Below are positions 50,918 to 60,657 of a stretch of DNA of 64,000 bases, piece by piece. Made by a program: the position numbers and the translations under genes. The notes under the pieces were generated by a model. It saw only the letters and a list, made by a program, of their open reading frames with translations. It was not told the origin of the DNA and ran no database searches. This DNA is from CAYURP01 sp964447175. GTDB taxonomy: Bacteria; Zixibacteria; MSB-5A5; SM23-73-2. How positions within the stretch are numbered: the stretch's first letter is position 1; each line of letters opens with the position of its first letter. The stretch covers positions 1 to 64,000 of the forward strand of contig CAYURP010000012.1 of the NCBI GenBank assembly GCA_964447175.1. Direction: 5' to 3'.

Positions 50918-53056
50918 TTAACCGACATCCATCAGTTTATGCCTCTCCTTATATTTTCGTAAAAAATCGTTTCTCAAGCCAGAGTTTTCCTTCTTAGTTA
51001 ACTGAGGATCCTCCTCTATTATTCTGAAAGCCCATTCCCTGGCTTGATACAGCAATTTGACATCCTTTGTTATATCGGCTATTTTCAGCTCAGGCAAACC
51101 ATGTTGCCTGGTTCCAAAGAATTCCCCCGGTCCCCGTAGCTTTAAATCCCATTCAGCTATCTTGAAACCATCATTGGAACTACACAAAACCTCCAGTCTT
51201 TTTTTCGATACATCCGACAGAGGAGGTTCAGCTTTAAGAAAACAATAGGATTGATCGGGTCCCCTGCCAATCCTGCCCCGGAGCTGATGAAGCTGGGACA
51301 GGCCGAATCTTTCCGCATGCTCGATAACCATCACTGTAGCATTGGGCACGTCCAGACCCACCTCGATTACGGTGGTACAGACTAAAACATCGAATTTCCC
51401 TTTGCGAAAATCCTGCATTACTTTCTCCCGGGACTCGCTTTTTATCCTGCCGTGAAGCAGGGCCATCCTCCGGTGAGGAAATATCTCATTCTGCAGATGC
51501 CCAAAACTCTCCGTGGCTGCTTTAAGATCCATCTTCTCAGATTCCTCTACCAGGGGGTATACAATATAAGCTTGACCACCCTTTTTGAACTCCTCCTCTA
51601 AAAAGCTATACAGATGATTTGAAGAATTCTCATCTGAAAGGGTGGTTTTTATCTTTTTTCTTCCTGGGGGCATCTGATCGATCACCGAGACATCCAGATC
51701 TCCATACACGGTCAGGGCTAATGTTCGGGGAATGGGTGTTGCGGTCATCACCAGAACATCCGGTGAAAAACCCTTTGCTTTAAGTCTGGCTCTCTGCATT
51801 ACTCCGAATCTGTGTTGTTCGTCAATCACCGCCAATCCCAGTCTATAAAAGCTAACCCCCTCCTGGATAAGGGCATGGGTTCCAATTATCACCTTAGCCT
51901 GACCATTCTCTATTTCTTTCAGAATGTCTTTTCTTTGAGTCCCGGACACAGAACCAGTCAGAAGAACCGTTTTAACTCCAAGTGATTCCAATAAATTATG
52001 AATGGTAAGATAGTGCTGTTCAGCTAATATTTCTGTGGGAGCCATAACAGCTGCCTGGTGATAGTTTTCCACAGCCAGAAGTATTGCTACCAAAGCCACA
52101 ATGGTCTTTCCTGAACCTACATCTCCTTGAAGCAAACGGTTCATCCGTTTGGGGGAAGCCATGTCATTGACTATTTCCCTTAAAACCCTTTTTTGAGCAT
52201 CAGTTAATTCGAAACTAAGTTGTTTTAAAAGCCCTCTTATAAGTTTACCCGGGGGGTTGAAGAGAATCCCTTTTTCAGATTGGGAGCGTCTTTTTTTTCT
52301 TAAGCCCAGCATAAGCTCCAGGTAAAAAAGCTCATCAAAAGCCAGCCTTTGCCGGGCTTTATCTGCTGTCTCCACCGAATCGGGAAAATGGATATTTTTT
52401 AGAGCCTTATCCAAGGGTAATAGATTTAAAAAGGAGATCATATTCTGGGGGAGTGTCTCCTTTACATAATACCGGTCCAGAAAAGGCTTCAGGATATTTC
52501 TCATTCCCCTGCTGTCCAGATGAAGTTTCTTTAAGTTTGCCGTGGATGGATATATGGGAATAACCCGACCTGTATGGACAAGCTCCTCACCCTTTTGGGA
52601 GATTATCTCAAACTCTGGATGGGGGATCTGTAAACCATCATAGAACTTAACCATCCCGGAGGCAACTACTGTATCCCCCTCTTTGAACTTACCTTTAATA
52701 TATCTAATACCTTCAAACCAGATCAGGGTTAAAACACCGGTTTTATCCTTTATAATTACCTGATACCTGTTTTTCCTTCTCCATCTTGATCCATATTTCA
52801 TACCGTAGGCTTCTACTTGCCCCAGAACAGTGGCTCTGGAATTTACAGAGAGCTCATTAATTGGAGTAATAGTGCTCCTGTCCAGATACTTTCTGGGGAT
52901 AAAATAGAGCAAATCTTCAACTGTTCGAATACCCTCCTCATTTAAAGCTTTGGCTTTTTTAGGCCCCACTCCTTTAAGGAACTGAACAGAATCTCCGAGT
53001 TTCGTTCCACCGGAGCTTTGTTCTGTTTTATAAAGAAGCTGAGAAGACAAATTCAC
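50918..53056 (-). CDS. recG: ATP-dependent DNA helicase RecG
   Basis: The 712-residue branch-migration helicase rescues stalled forks and processes recombination intermediates. The N-terminus holds an HhH-like segment (FLKGVGPKKAKALNEEGI) and the OB-fold wedge domain. Walker A is LLQGDVGSGKTIVAL, Walker B is the DEQH box (VIDEQHRFG), and MTATPIPRTLA, TTVIEVGLDVPNA and QLRGRIGRG are later helicase motifs. Length is typical. Confidence 0.96.
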   Translation of the reverse strand: MNLSSQLLYKTEQSSGGTKLGDSVQFLKGVGPKKAKALNEEGIRTVEDLLYFIPRKYLDRSTITPINELSVNSRATVLGQVEAYGMKYGSRWRRKNRYQVIIKDKTGVLTLIWFEGIRYIKGKFKEGDTVVASGMVKFYDGLQIPHPEFEIISQKGEELVHTGRVIPIYPSTANLKKLHLDSRGMRNILKPFLDRYYVKETLPQNMISFLNLLPLDKALKNIHFPDSVETADKARQRLAFDELFYLELMLGLRKKRRSQSEKGILFNPPGKLIRGLLKQLSFELTDAQKRVLREIVNDMASPKRMNRLLQGDVGSGKTIVALVAILLAVENYHQAAVMAPTEILAEQHYLTIHNLLESLGVKTVLLTGSVSGTQRKDILKEIENGQAKVIIGTHALIQEGVSFYRLGLAVIDEQHRFGVMQRARLKAKGFSPDVLVMTATPIPRTLALTVYGDLDVSVIDQMPPGRKKIKTTLSDENSSNHLYSFLEEEFKKGGQAYIVYPLVEESEKMDLKAATESFGHLQNEIFPHRRMALLHGRIKSESREKVMQDFRKGKFDVLVCTTVIEVGLDVPNATVMVIEHAERFGLSQLHQLRGRIGRGPDQSYCFLKAEPPLSDVSKKRLEVLCSSNDGFKIAEWDLKLRGPGEFFGTRQHGLPELKIADITKDVKLLYQAREWAFRIIEEDPQLTKKENSGLRNDFLRKYKERHKLMDVG

Positions 53057-53243
53057 ACCTCTTTACGGTTTTTCTATCTTCAATCCAAATAAAGGGCTTT
53101 CCATTATCCTGTCAAGCAAAGAATTAAAGGAATAACAGGTCAGACGAATTTTAGTGGAAATAGCATAACTTACGTAAAGACTTAGTATTAGAAAAAAGCT
53201 TATAAAACCCCAAAAAAAATACTTACAATCCGCTATTTTTCAC
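53057..53243. other. Gap between recG and the cohesin/dockerin protein
   Basis: This AT-rich stretch separates divergent genes. No frame or strong hairpin was seen. It should contain the recG promoter, which I could not identify. Confidence 0.35.
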
Positions 53244-53272
53244 TTGACAAAAAGTGATTTTTTTCTTAAAAT
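53244..53272 (+). promoter_or_regulatory. Sigma70-type promoter of the cohesin/dockerin gene
   Basis: TTGACA (53244-53249) and TAAAAT (53267-53272) are 17 bp apart. The leader of about 135 nt contains two hairpins: GATTGC/GCAATC (about 53324-53352) and CACTTT/AAAGTG (about 53355-53370), then AAAGGAGG before the ATG. Confidence 0.7.
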
Positions 53273-53412
53273 TTGATAGAACATAAGGCTTTTACGATAT
53301 TAACAGAGTTCCACATAAGTTAGATTGCTGTCTTTGGAGGGGGAGGCAATCTTCACTTTAAGGAAAGTGATAGTTATATGCATTGATTTAATCTTTTCAA
53401 AAAGGAGGTTTT

Positions 53413-56400
53413 ATGAAGTTGGCTAAAGCTTCTTTGGCCATGCTTTTCCTCTTACTCTTCTACTCTGTAACTATTCCATCAATTGTATATGCGGAAGAAC
53501 CAAAGGATACACTCTGGATAGAGCCTCAAAACGACTCAACTTTAATTGATTCCATCCTGGTTGGTATAAGTTTCAGAATGTCAGTCAATGTGAGTAATCT
53601 TGACACTACACTTGCGGGTTTGGAAATGCGTTTCGCATTTCAAGATACGGATCTGGTTCGACTGGACTCATTTTCCTTTTCTGATCCGAGTTGTCGTTTG
53701 CTGAACCCTGACACTATGGACTATAGAGATACTAGTAGAGTATCGCCAGATACAATTTATATGGAATTTTCTGATACTGGTGAGGTCCGAAATTACCTTC
53801 CGCCTGGCCGTGGAAAAATCATAGATTTATGGTTTACCGGGATTAGGACAGGTGATTTTTTCCTTGACTCAGTTAGCACCATTACACTTGTTGAACGATG
53901 GGGTGCAAGCATCTATCCAGCTTTCTTAACTGATACTCTGACTTTACGCTCCTATGATGATCCAGGCAATGCTGATTCATTCTGGATAAAAAAGGATACA
54001 GGACTCGAGCCTGATACTGTTGGCATCCACGCTAAATTTCCACTGCCCTTCGCTATATATAATGACGAAGTACTATCTGGCTTCGAGATACCTTTACTAA
54101 TAGTGGGTAAAAATATTCCTGTTTATGATACTATTTCTTTTGAAAATTCAAACCTTACGGACACACTCCTTTCACCAAAGGTATCAGACTTTCAGGATTC
54201 AAACATTTTAATCAGGTTGGAGCTCAGAAAAGAATTGAACGAAACCCTTCTCGACACTGCTGCCATAGGGAATGTGAATAATCTATTCAATCTATGGTTG
54301 CGAGCAGATAGCTTAGCCGGAAAATGTGATATCTACACGGATTCTGTGCCTCATATCGGTAATCTCTTCTTCATTGACGATTCCGGAGGTTTCATTCCTG
54401 TATCTTATGGGATAACCTGTACAACATTTTGTTATATGCCTGGTGATATTACCAAAAATAATGTGGTCAATAATGTCGACCTCTTCTATCTGGCTGTCCA
54501 TCTGTTTATGCCGCCGAAAGAGTCCACAGGTGGTGGGTTGAGCTATGACCCTGGGGATTTAGACAAAATAAAATCTCAAAGAGTATTCCTATCCGCCCCC
54601 ATCTCCTCAGAAGAATGGGATAGCACATTTTCCGAAATTCTGTTCAGAGCAGACGTAAATGCTGACAGCAGAGTGGATGTGGGTGATTATTACTTTATGT
54701 CACTGTTTTTTCAGGGAGATAATCCTCCTGACAGTCTCGGATATGGCTGGTCCTATCCTAAAGCTGCTAACCCATGCGATCCAGACACTATAAGGATAAA
54801 CTTCCGAAAGGCATATCCGGGTCAGCAAATTCCCATTGTTATCGAAATCTACAATGAAGATTACCTTTCTGGTATGACCATCCCTCTCCAGATACCCGAT
54901 CCCTCAAAACTTCAGTGCGATTCCATCACTTTGGCGGGAAGATTTCGCAGTTTCCAATTTGACTGGGAATGGACGCCCTGGCAAGAAGATTATGACCAAA
55001 ATCCAGACAATCAAGATCTGCTAATTATTGTGTCCACGCTGGACACAGATGATTTCCCTTTTATAGACCCAAGTGAGACAGATCATGCTGATTCCGCATT
55101 TATCCTTTGGTGCACTGTGGATTCGCTACTTGAGACAACTGATTATATAGATACTGTTTCCCTTTTGCCGTCTCATAAACTCAGTTTCTTCGAGACAGAT
55201 TCAGGACACAGCTGCGTGCCCCGCTTACATAAGTTTATGGTGGATACGGTCTTAGCTGATTACGGGGACGCTCCGGATGCAACCGACCCCTATTGCGCTG
55301 TGGATTCCTTCTATTTCCCTACCCTGTATAATACAAAGTGCTGCAGAATTGAGGGACGATGCGGACCCTATCATCGGTATGCTTCTCCCTACACTGAGTG
55401 GTTGGGATACTCAGCAAGTCCTCCCACTGAGGAATGGAATGCCAGGATATCAAACCTGGATCAAGACGAACTGAGCGATACTCTTTTTGTGGAAGCAAAC
55501 GCAGCCTGGTATATTGCTCCGATAACAATAACTGCAGATATGGATACAATCCGTTATCTTAATGTCCTATATAATGTTATCGATGACAAAAAATGGAAAG
55601 ACACACTGGATTATAAGGAATGGGTGGTGCAGAATAAAGTAATCAAGAACTCCGGCACCACCGAAAAACTCATACTCGGGCCATTTGACATCCTGCAAAT
55701 TCCTTCTGCATCTGATACAGCCTGGGCCCGATACACACTAACCAGAGAACCAATACCAGCAGAAACCTTCAATTCTGTTGGTGGTTGGGATGGAAGCGGA
55801 CCACAGGGTGGTTGGGACTACGGGGAAACAGAGGACATTCCATTTACGCATTGCACATTAATATCCGACACTGTGTGCTTTTCAGTAAGTTCAGAAAGTT
55901 CATTTTATAACGTTCCTGAAGCGGAAATAATAAAAGTAAAGGTAATGGTTTGGCGTGTTAGCAGTACAGCTGAAAACATTACAGGTCTATCTCTAAACCC
56001 ATATGTTTTCGAAACTGGCGGTGCAGAGAATGGATTGATTTTAAATTTCGATGGCGCCATCCCACACGCCATACCGAGTTCTTTTAATCTTCCTGTGGGT
56101 GATCCGCAACAAGATACGGTCTCTTTTTTCTACAACGCCTATTTCCCGGATTTGCCTAATGCCCGCACCAGCCGCGTGTTGTGGAAGGTTAGCTATGATT
56201 TAGGAGAAGGAACAAAATTGGTAGCTACAAATGAAACAAAATTTATAGAATCCGTTGAACCTTCTTTTGTCTTTTTGGACTCCTCAGAAAACCCTATAAC
56301 ATTGAATGAAGATACCACTATCAGTTACTACGGTGGAGTGGTTGATCTTCGCTTCAAGGTAGTCGATCCTGACGGCGATTATCCAGTAAATGTTATCTTT

Positions 56401-57324
56401 GAGAGAAAGGTATTTCAAGATCCCGAGGTGGTATATGCACCAGTGTTTGGGATACTAAATAATTTAACAAAAGTATTAAACGATAAATCTACGGTTGAAG
56501 ACATAATTGCGGTAGATAGCACTGACATCCTATTTTTCCACTGGGCAACTGACATTACTGAGATAGGTACTCGACAAGCTATATTTATAGCCGAAGATGA
56601 AGACGGAGAAAACAGCGATACTACATTAAATATAATTACAGATAATTCAGATACATTATTGCCACCAAATAAGCTTTGGGTTGGCAGAACAGGTGTGGTG
56701 GGTTCAAAGAATGTTCCCTTCTCGGTTCCCGTGGAGATACACAACACTGACAGCCTTCGTTTTGTAGACCTTCCTTTCATAATAACAGGTAATATTGACT
56801 TTTTTGATAGTATAACATATTCTAACTCACGTCTGGAGAATGAAAGTATTTTAGCAACTAGAGATGTAGAACAAGGTTGTCCGATATCCGATCCTGAAAT
56901 GCTACACATTACATTGAGTTATTGGGAGGCAAAACCAGGATTTTTACCTGCTGGTTTCGGGAAAATCTTCGATCTTTTCTTCGAAGGAGATACTACCTAT
57001 TTCCAGATCAATAAATATGATACAATTCTATTAAGATCCTGGAATGGTAGCACAGACTATTACCCTGATTTCGAATCCTACGGAGTTAGAGTGATTGAGA
57101 AAGGAGCATGGATATGCGGTGATGTGAACGGCGATAATGAAGTGACCCCTGCGGACGTAGTATATCTTATCAATTACTTATTCAGGGGTGGTTTTCCCCC
57201 AAAATGCCCACCCTTTCCATATGTCTCCTGCGCAGATTGTAATGGAGATGGAGATGTGACAATTGCAGATGCAGTTTATTTAGTCATCTATCTGTTTAAA
57301 TCCGGTTCAGCACCGATCTGTTGA
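53413..57324 (+). CDS. Large secreted protein with cohesin-like, GEVED-like and dockerin-like modules
   Basis: The protein has 1303 residues. A signal peptide ends in VYA. Cohesin-like beta-sandwiches appear at about 35-170, 200-330 and 475-600 and again at about 1095-1235; the clearest repeats the pattern VPVEIxNxDxLxxxxLPF, DSITYxxSR and GFGKIFDLFF. A dockerin-like pair occupies about 342-442 (PGDITKNNVVNNVD, ADVNADSRVDVGD). DYGDAPD at 616-622 marks a GEVED-type domain, and the region around 970-1080 looks cadherin-like (VVDLRFKVVDPDGDYPV). The last 67 residues are a second dockerin-like pair (CGDVNGDNEVTPAD, CNGDGDVTIAD). Having both partners in one chain suggests self-assembly or cross-linking of surface proteins; that is inference. 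Confidence 0.78.
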   Translation: MKLAKASLAMLFLLLFYSVTIPSIVYAEEPKDTLWIEPQNDSTLIDSILVGISFRMSVNVSNLDTTLAGLEMRFAFQDTDLVRLDSFSFSDPSCRLLNPDTMDYRDTSRVSPDTIYMEFSDTGEVRNYLPPGRGKIIDLWFTGIRTGDFFLDSVSTITLVERWGASIYPAFLTDTLTLRSYDDPGNADSFWIKKDTGLEPDTVGIHAKFPLPFAIYNDEVLSGFEIPLLIVGKNIPVYDTISFENSNLTDTLLSPKVSDFQDSNILIRLELRKELNETLLDTAAIGNVNNLFNLWLRADSLAGKCDIYTDSVPHIGNLFFIDDSGGFIPVSYGITCTTFCYMPGDITKNNVVNNVDLFYLAVHLFMPPKESTGGGLSYDPGDLDKIKSQRVFLSAPISSEEWDSTFSEILFRADVNADSRVDVGDYYFMSLFFQGDNPPDSLGYGWSYPKAANPCDPDTIRINFRKAYPGQQIPIVIEIYNEDYLSGMTIPLQIPDPSKLQCDSITLAGRFRSFQFDWEWTPWQEDYDQNPDNQDLLIIVSTLDTDDFPFIDPSETDHADSAFILWCTVDSLLETTDYIDTVSLLPSHKLSFFETDSGHSCVPRLHKFMVDTVLADYGDAPDATDPYCAVDSFYFPTLYNTKCCRIEGRCGPYHRYASPYTEWLGYSASPPTEEWNARISNLDQDELSDTLFVEANAAWYIAPITITADMDTIRYLNVLYNVIDDKKWKDTLDYKEWVVQNKVIKNSGTTEKLILGPFDILQIPSASDTAWARYTLTREPIPAETFNSVGGWDGSGPQGGWDYGETEDIPFTHCTLISDTVCFSVSSESSFYNVPEAEIIKVKVMVWRVSSTAENITGLSLNPYVFETGGAENGLILNFDGAIPHAIPSSFNLPVGDPQQDTVSFFYNAYFPDLPNARTSRVLWKVSYDLGEGTKLVATNETKFIESVEPSFVFLDSSENPITLNEDTTISYYGGVVDLRFKVVDPDGDYPVNVIFERKVFQDPEVVYAPVFGILNNLTKVLNDKSTVEDIIAVDSTDILFFHWATDITEIGTRQAIFIAEDEDGENSDTTLNIITDNSDTLLPPNKLWVGRTGVVGSKNVPFSVPVEIHNTDSLRFVDLPFIITGNIDFFDSITYSNSRLENESILATRDVEQGCPISDPEMLHITLSYWEAKPGFLPAGFGKIFDLFFEGDTTYFQINKYDTILLRSWNGSTDYYPDFESYGVRVIEKGAWICGDVNGDNEVTPADVVYLINYLFRGGFPPKCPPFPYVSCADCNGDGDVTIADAVYLVIYLFKSGSAPIC

Positions 57325-57405
57325 ATGTGTTTTGATTTGGGATAACTACAAATGATTACAAGCTGAATTGTAGTATTGTTAGAAGGATTAAGCTCTTGAC
57401 CATGT
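57325..57405. other. Start of the gap between convergent genes
   Basis: AT-rich DNA of the 335-bp gap between the cohesin/dockerin gene and rho. The only recognised element in the gap is the terminator that follows. Confidence 0.35.
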
Positions 57406-57445
57406 AAGAAGGGATGGAGTAAAAGCTCTGTCCCTTCTTTCAATT
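57406..57445 (+). terminator. Rho-independent terminator of the cohesin/dockerin gene
   Basis: AGAAGGGA pairs with TCCCTTCT and GAG with CTC, with a symmetrical TG/TG interruption and a 6-nt loop, followed by TTTCAATTT. It lies about 80 bp past the stop codon and may also serve rho in the other direction. Confidence 0.8.
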
Positions 57446-57659
57446 TAATTGTTAATTCAATTCCCTAAACAGATCAAACCCAGATCACTATAAAAATTAA
57501 AATGTTATAACTGAAACGATCCCCTATCTGCGTCTTTACATTCGATCCAGGTAAAATTATCAGTTTTTTTAATTTTTAAATGAGCCGGACAAACCCCTGG
57601 ATAACAGACTGATGGATACTACTTTGAAGGAATGGTTGACTTGAGGGAAAGTACTTTAT

Positions 57660-58907
57660 CTAATCCTTCATTGATTCCAAAAACTCATTGTTGTTTTTGG
57701 TTTTTCTCACTCGGTCCTGTAAAAACTCCATGGCCTCAACAGCATTCATCTCATTTAGGAATTTCCTTAGAATCCATACTTTGCTCAACTCATCCTCTGT
57801 TAAAAGAAGCTCCTCTTTTCGCGTTCCCGAACGATTGATATCTATGGCTGGGAAGACCCTTCGGTCGGAAAGCCTTCTGTCTAAAACCATTTCCATGTTT
57901 CCAGTCCCCTTGAACTCCTCAAAGATCACCTCATCCATTCTGGAACCAGTTTCGATCAAGGCGGTAGCTATAATGGTTAAACTTCCACCTTCCTCGATGT
58001 TTCTGGCTGCTCCGAAGAACCTTTTGGGTTTATGCAGGGCGTTGGAGTCTACACCTCCGGAAAGGATTTTTCCCGAATGAGGAACCACAGCATTATGAGC
58101 TCTAGCCAGTCGGGTGATGCTGTCCAGAAGGATAGCCACATCGTGTCCATGCTCAACTAATCTCTTTGATTTCTCAAGAATCATATCTGCCACCTGAACA
58201 TGTCGATCAGCTGGCTCATCGAAGGTTGAGGAAACAACTTCCGCATTGACCGAACGCTTCATATCAGTAACTTCTTCAGGACGTTCGTCAATCAGAAGAA
58301 CGAGTAACTTCATTTCCGGATGGTTGGTAGTGATACTGTTGGCTATCTTTTGAAGAAGTATGGTCTTTCCAGCCTTGGGCGGTGAGGTGATCAGTGCCCT
58401 CTGTCCTTTCCCGATGGGAGAGAGAAGATCCATAATCCTCATGGCCAGCTCGTCCGGGGAGACCTCCAGTTTAATTTTTTCTTCAGGAAAAAGCGGAGTC
58501 AGATTATCAAACAGGGTTTTGTGTTTTGCCACCTCCGGGTTTTCAAAATTAACCGCCTCTATTTTGAGCAGGGCAAAGTATCGTTCGCTGTCCTTGGGCG
58601 GGCGCACCTGTCCGGAGACGGTATCACCTTTCTTCAAGTCAAAGCGCTTTATCTGGGATGGAGAGACGTAGATATCATCCGGACCAGGAAGATAATTGTA
58701 ATCCGGTGATCTCAGGAAACCATAACCCTCGTTTAACGTCTCCAGCACGCCTTCAGCGAAGATCAGACCATTTTTCTCGGTCTTGGCTTCCAGGATCTTA
58801 AAGATCAGCTCCTGTTTCCTCAAACCGCTGCACTGTTCAATATCCAGATCTTCTGCCAGTTTTAGAAGTTCGGAAACGGTTTTGCTTTTAAGCTCTACTA
58901 TATCCAT
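57660..58907 (-). CDS. rho: Transcription termination factor Rho
   Basis: The hexameric RNA helicase ends transcription at Rho-dependent sites. The Rho N-domain (MDIVELKSKTVSELLKLAEDL) leads into the RNA-binding cold-shock-like domain (GVLETLNEGYGFLRSPDYNYLPGPDDIYVS, partly quoted) and the ATPase core with Walker A SPPKAGKT and the VLLIDERPEEVTDM block. DSITRLARAHN and SGGVDSNALHKPKRFFGAARN follow. I start it at ATG 58907, preceded by AGAGGTG; an upstream ATG at 58946 adds 13 residues and lacks an SD. The length (415) is typical. Confidence 0.96.
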   Translation of the reverse strand: MDIVELKSKTVSELLKLAEDLDIEQCSGLRKQELIFKILEAKTEKNGLIFAEGVLETLNEGYGFLRSPDYNYLPGPDDIYVSPSQIKRFDLKKGDTVSGQVRPPKDSERYFALLKIEAVNFENPEVAKHKTLFDNLTPLFPEEKIKLEVSPDELAMRIMDLLSPIGKGQRALITSPPKAGKTILLQKIANSITTNHPEMKLLVLLIDERPEEVTDMKRSVNAEVVSSTFDEPADRHVQVADMILEKSKRLVEHGHDVAILLDSITRLARAHNAVVPHSGKILSGGVDSNALHKPKRFFGAARNIEEGGSLTIIATALIETGSRMDEVIFEEFKGTGNMEMVLDRRLSDRRVFPAIDINRSGTRKEELLLTEDELSKVWILRKFLNEMNAVEAMEFLQDRVRKTKNNNEFLESMKD

Positions 58908-59054
58908 GGAAAACACCTCTTGGTTTTTTTTGTTTTTTGTAGCCATTTTTGGATCAGATCAAAGTTAGCTTATCAAATCAGGATTTTAAATATTGGGACA
59001 GAATAATGGATTAATCTTTGTTAATATGTTAATCGGTCTCCTCTCAATTAATCT

Positions 59055-59417
59055 TTAGTTTTCCTTTTCATCTGAAAGTTTTTCAATCTCAGCATCACCC
59101 CAGAGCTTTTCTAAAGCGTAAAATTCTCTGGTCTCCTTCAAGAATATATGTACCACCACGTCCACATAATCCAAAAGAATCCACCGGGACGTTTGATAGC
59201 CCTCATTATGCCAAACCTTTATACCTTTCTTTTCCAGATTCTTCAGGATGGAATCGGCAATGGCTTTGGCATGAATATCCACCTGAGCCGAACAGATAAC
59301 AAAGAAATCACAAACAGCAGAAAGTTTACTTAAGTCCAGAATCTCAACATCGAAAGCCTTTTTATCTAAGGCTAATCTGCCAGCCAGCTCTGCCAGCCTT
59401 CGGGGGGTAATTCTCAA
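59055..59417 (-). CDS. rsfS: Ribosomal silencing factor RsfS
   Basis: The 120-residue protein binds ribosomal protein L14 and blocks subunit joining in slow growth. LDKKAFDVEILDLSKLSAVCDFF (partly quoted), FVICSAQVDIHAKAIADSI and the diagnostic W..LDYVDVVVHIFL..TREFYALEKLWGDA block are all present. It lies downstream of the LytR_C gene, 20 bp apart, as often seen. Confidence 0.95.
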   Translation of the reverse strand: MRITPRRLAELAGRLALDKKAFDVEILDLSKLSAVCDFFVICSAQVDIHAKAIADSILKNLEKKGIKVWHNEGYQTSRWILLDYVDVVVHIFLKETREFYALEKLWGDAEIEKLSDEKEN

Positions 59418-59437
59418 TAAGTTCCTCCTGGATCCTC

Positions 59438-59950
59438 CTATTTTATGGTTTTTTCCGTTTCAAGGATTTTCTGGTAATCTTTTCCCAAAATGAGAGTTTG
59501 CTGTATTCCCAGCACTTTCAGATGTTTCTCTTTAATGGCTTGATAAGAAACATTTTCCTTACTGATATTCAATAATTGGGCTACTTTCTGGGCTGCGTCC
59601 AAGTCCCCCACTCTGTCCCAGATCAACGTCTGAGGGATCTGGGAATCAGAGAAATTGTCCACCTCTATAACGTCGAAGGTGAAACCCTCAAATTTTTGAG
59701 TCAATATAAAATTTGTTACATCTTGAGCTGCTCCGGGTACTCCACATCCATTCAACACTTCTAACTTAATCAGAATTGGTTCGGAGCTTCCGATTGCCTC
59801 AGTTTGAGTTAATCTTTTAACAAAGGAAAATGTGTAAACCAGAACTACCAGCCCCAGAACCAGGATAAAAAGACTTAAGAACTTTGAGCCTGCTTTTCCT
59901 GAGGTCTTACCTTTTTTGTAAAATTTACGTGTTTTCTTTTTAGGTGGCAT
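59438..59950 (-). CDS. LytR C-terminal domain protein, membrane-anchored
   Basis: The 170 residues consist of a very basic N-terminus (KKKTRKFYKKGKT), one membrane helix (FLSLFILVLGLVVLVYTFSF) and a LytR_C domain (IKLEVLNGCGVPGAAQDV, WDRVGDLDAAQKVAQLL, LGKDYQKIL). This domain occurs alone or fused to LCP enzymes of cell-wall assembly; its own role is not known. It neighbours rsfS, a frequent pairing across phyla. Confidence 0.88.
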   Translation of the reverse strand: MPPKKKTRKFYKKGKTSGKAGSKFLSLFILVLGLVVLVYTFSFVKRLTQTEAIGSSEPILIKLEVLNGCGVPGAAQDVTNFILTQKFEGFTFDVIEVDNFSDSQIPQTLIWDRVGDLDAAQKVAQLLNISKENVSYQAIKEKHLKVLGIQQTLILGKDYQKILETEKTIK

Positions 59951-60116
59951 AAATGGAATATTTAGCTAAAGCGGGCGATCTACAAATTTTTGCAGCCTAA
60001 TCTGAGATAGAATGTCTGTCAATAACTTGCAGGAAAAGAACTTACCCAACCCACCCTGCACTCAAGCTGAGATTTTTGGAGAAATCTCCCCCCTCCACGG
60101 GTATAGATTTTTCCCC

Positions 60117-60593
60117 TCACCTCCTTTTATTCCAGAAATTATCATAAAAACTACGATCATACCACAAAGGCATGCTGCTGATGTTTATATGTAAGTAGAT
60201 CTTACTGCTGGGATTGTACCAAAGCTGGAAACTGGGTAAAATCTTCCCTCCAGAGTAATTATTCCCGATTATGGAGAAGGGCTGATACAGGTATCCTAAG
60301 CTCACCTGAAGCCTGAGCGGATCTGACGGACGATATTCGATAGTGTTAAGATATAAACCGATGTTTCCACTTCCACCCCCTCCTGAGAAATAAGATAAAG
60401 TGTAGCTATGCCACATTTTAAATCGGCTGGGATCAAGAAGGGAAAAGCTTGTGCTCTTTGAATCAAGACCCAAAAAGCTCTCACCCACATATGATTTTCC
60501 CGATCCTTGATCTATATTTTGAGGAGACGCCAACAACGGAAAACTAACTAACAAAAATACTGAAATAAGAACAGAACCTAAAAATCTTTTCAT
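60117..60593 (-). CDS. Exported hypothetical protein
   Basis: I do not recognise this protein. From ATG 60593, which has AAAAGGAGC upstream, it has 158 residues. The signal peptide (FLGSVLISVFLLVSFPLLAS) is clear. The mature part is rich in Tyr, Ser and Gly with alternating residues (IGLYLNTIEYRPSDPLRLQV, SLGYLYQPFSIIG), as in outer-membrane beta-strands, and ends in KIYLHINISSMPLWYDRSF. It may be a small outer-membrane barrel. A longer frame from 60647 adds 18 residues that do not look like a signal peptide. Confidence 0.65.
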   Translation of the reverse strand: MKRFLGSVLISVFLLVSFPLLASPQNIDQGSGKSYVGESFLGLDSKSTSFSLLDPSRFKMWHSYTLSYFSGGGGSGNIGLYLNTIEYRPSDPLRLQVSLGYLYQPFSIIGNNYSGGKILPSFQLWYNPSSKIYLHINISSMPLWYDRSFYDNFWNKRR

Positions 60594-60657
60594 CTGAAGC
60601 TCCTTTTTCAACTCTTTTAAAATATATCGGTCAGTTGGGTTTGTCAATAACTTTTTC

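Noticed and set aside
60012..60194. 60-codon plus-strand frame between the LytR_C gene and the exported hypothetical
   Set aside because: It overlaps the 3' end of a better supported gene and has no SD or recognisable features.
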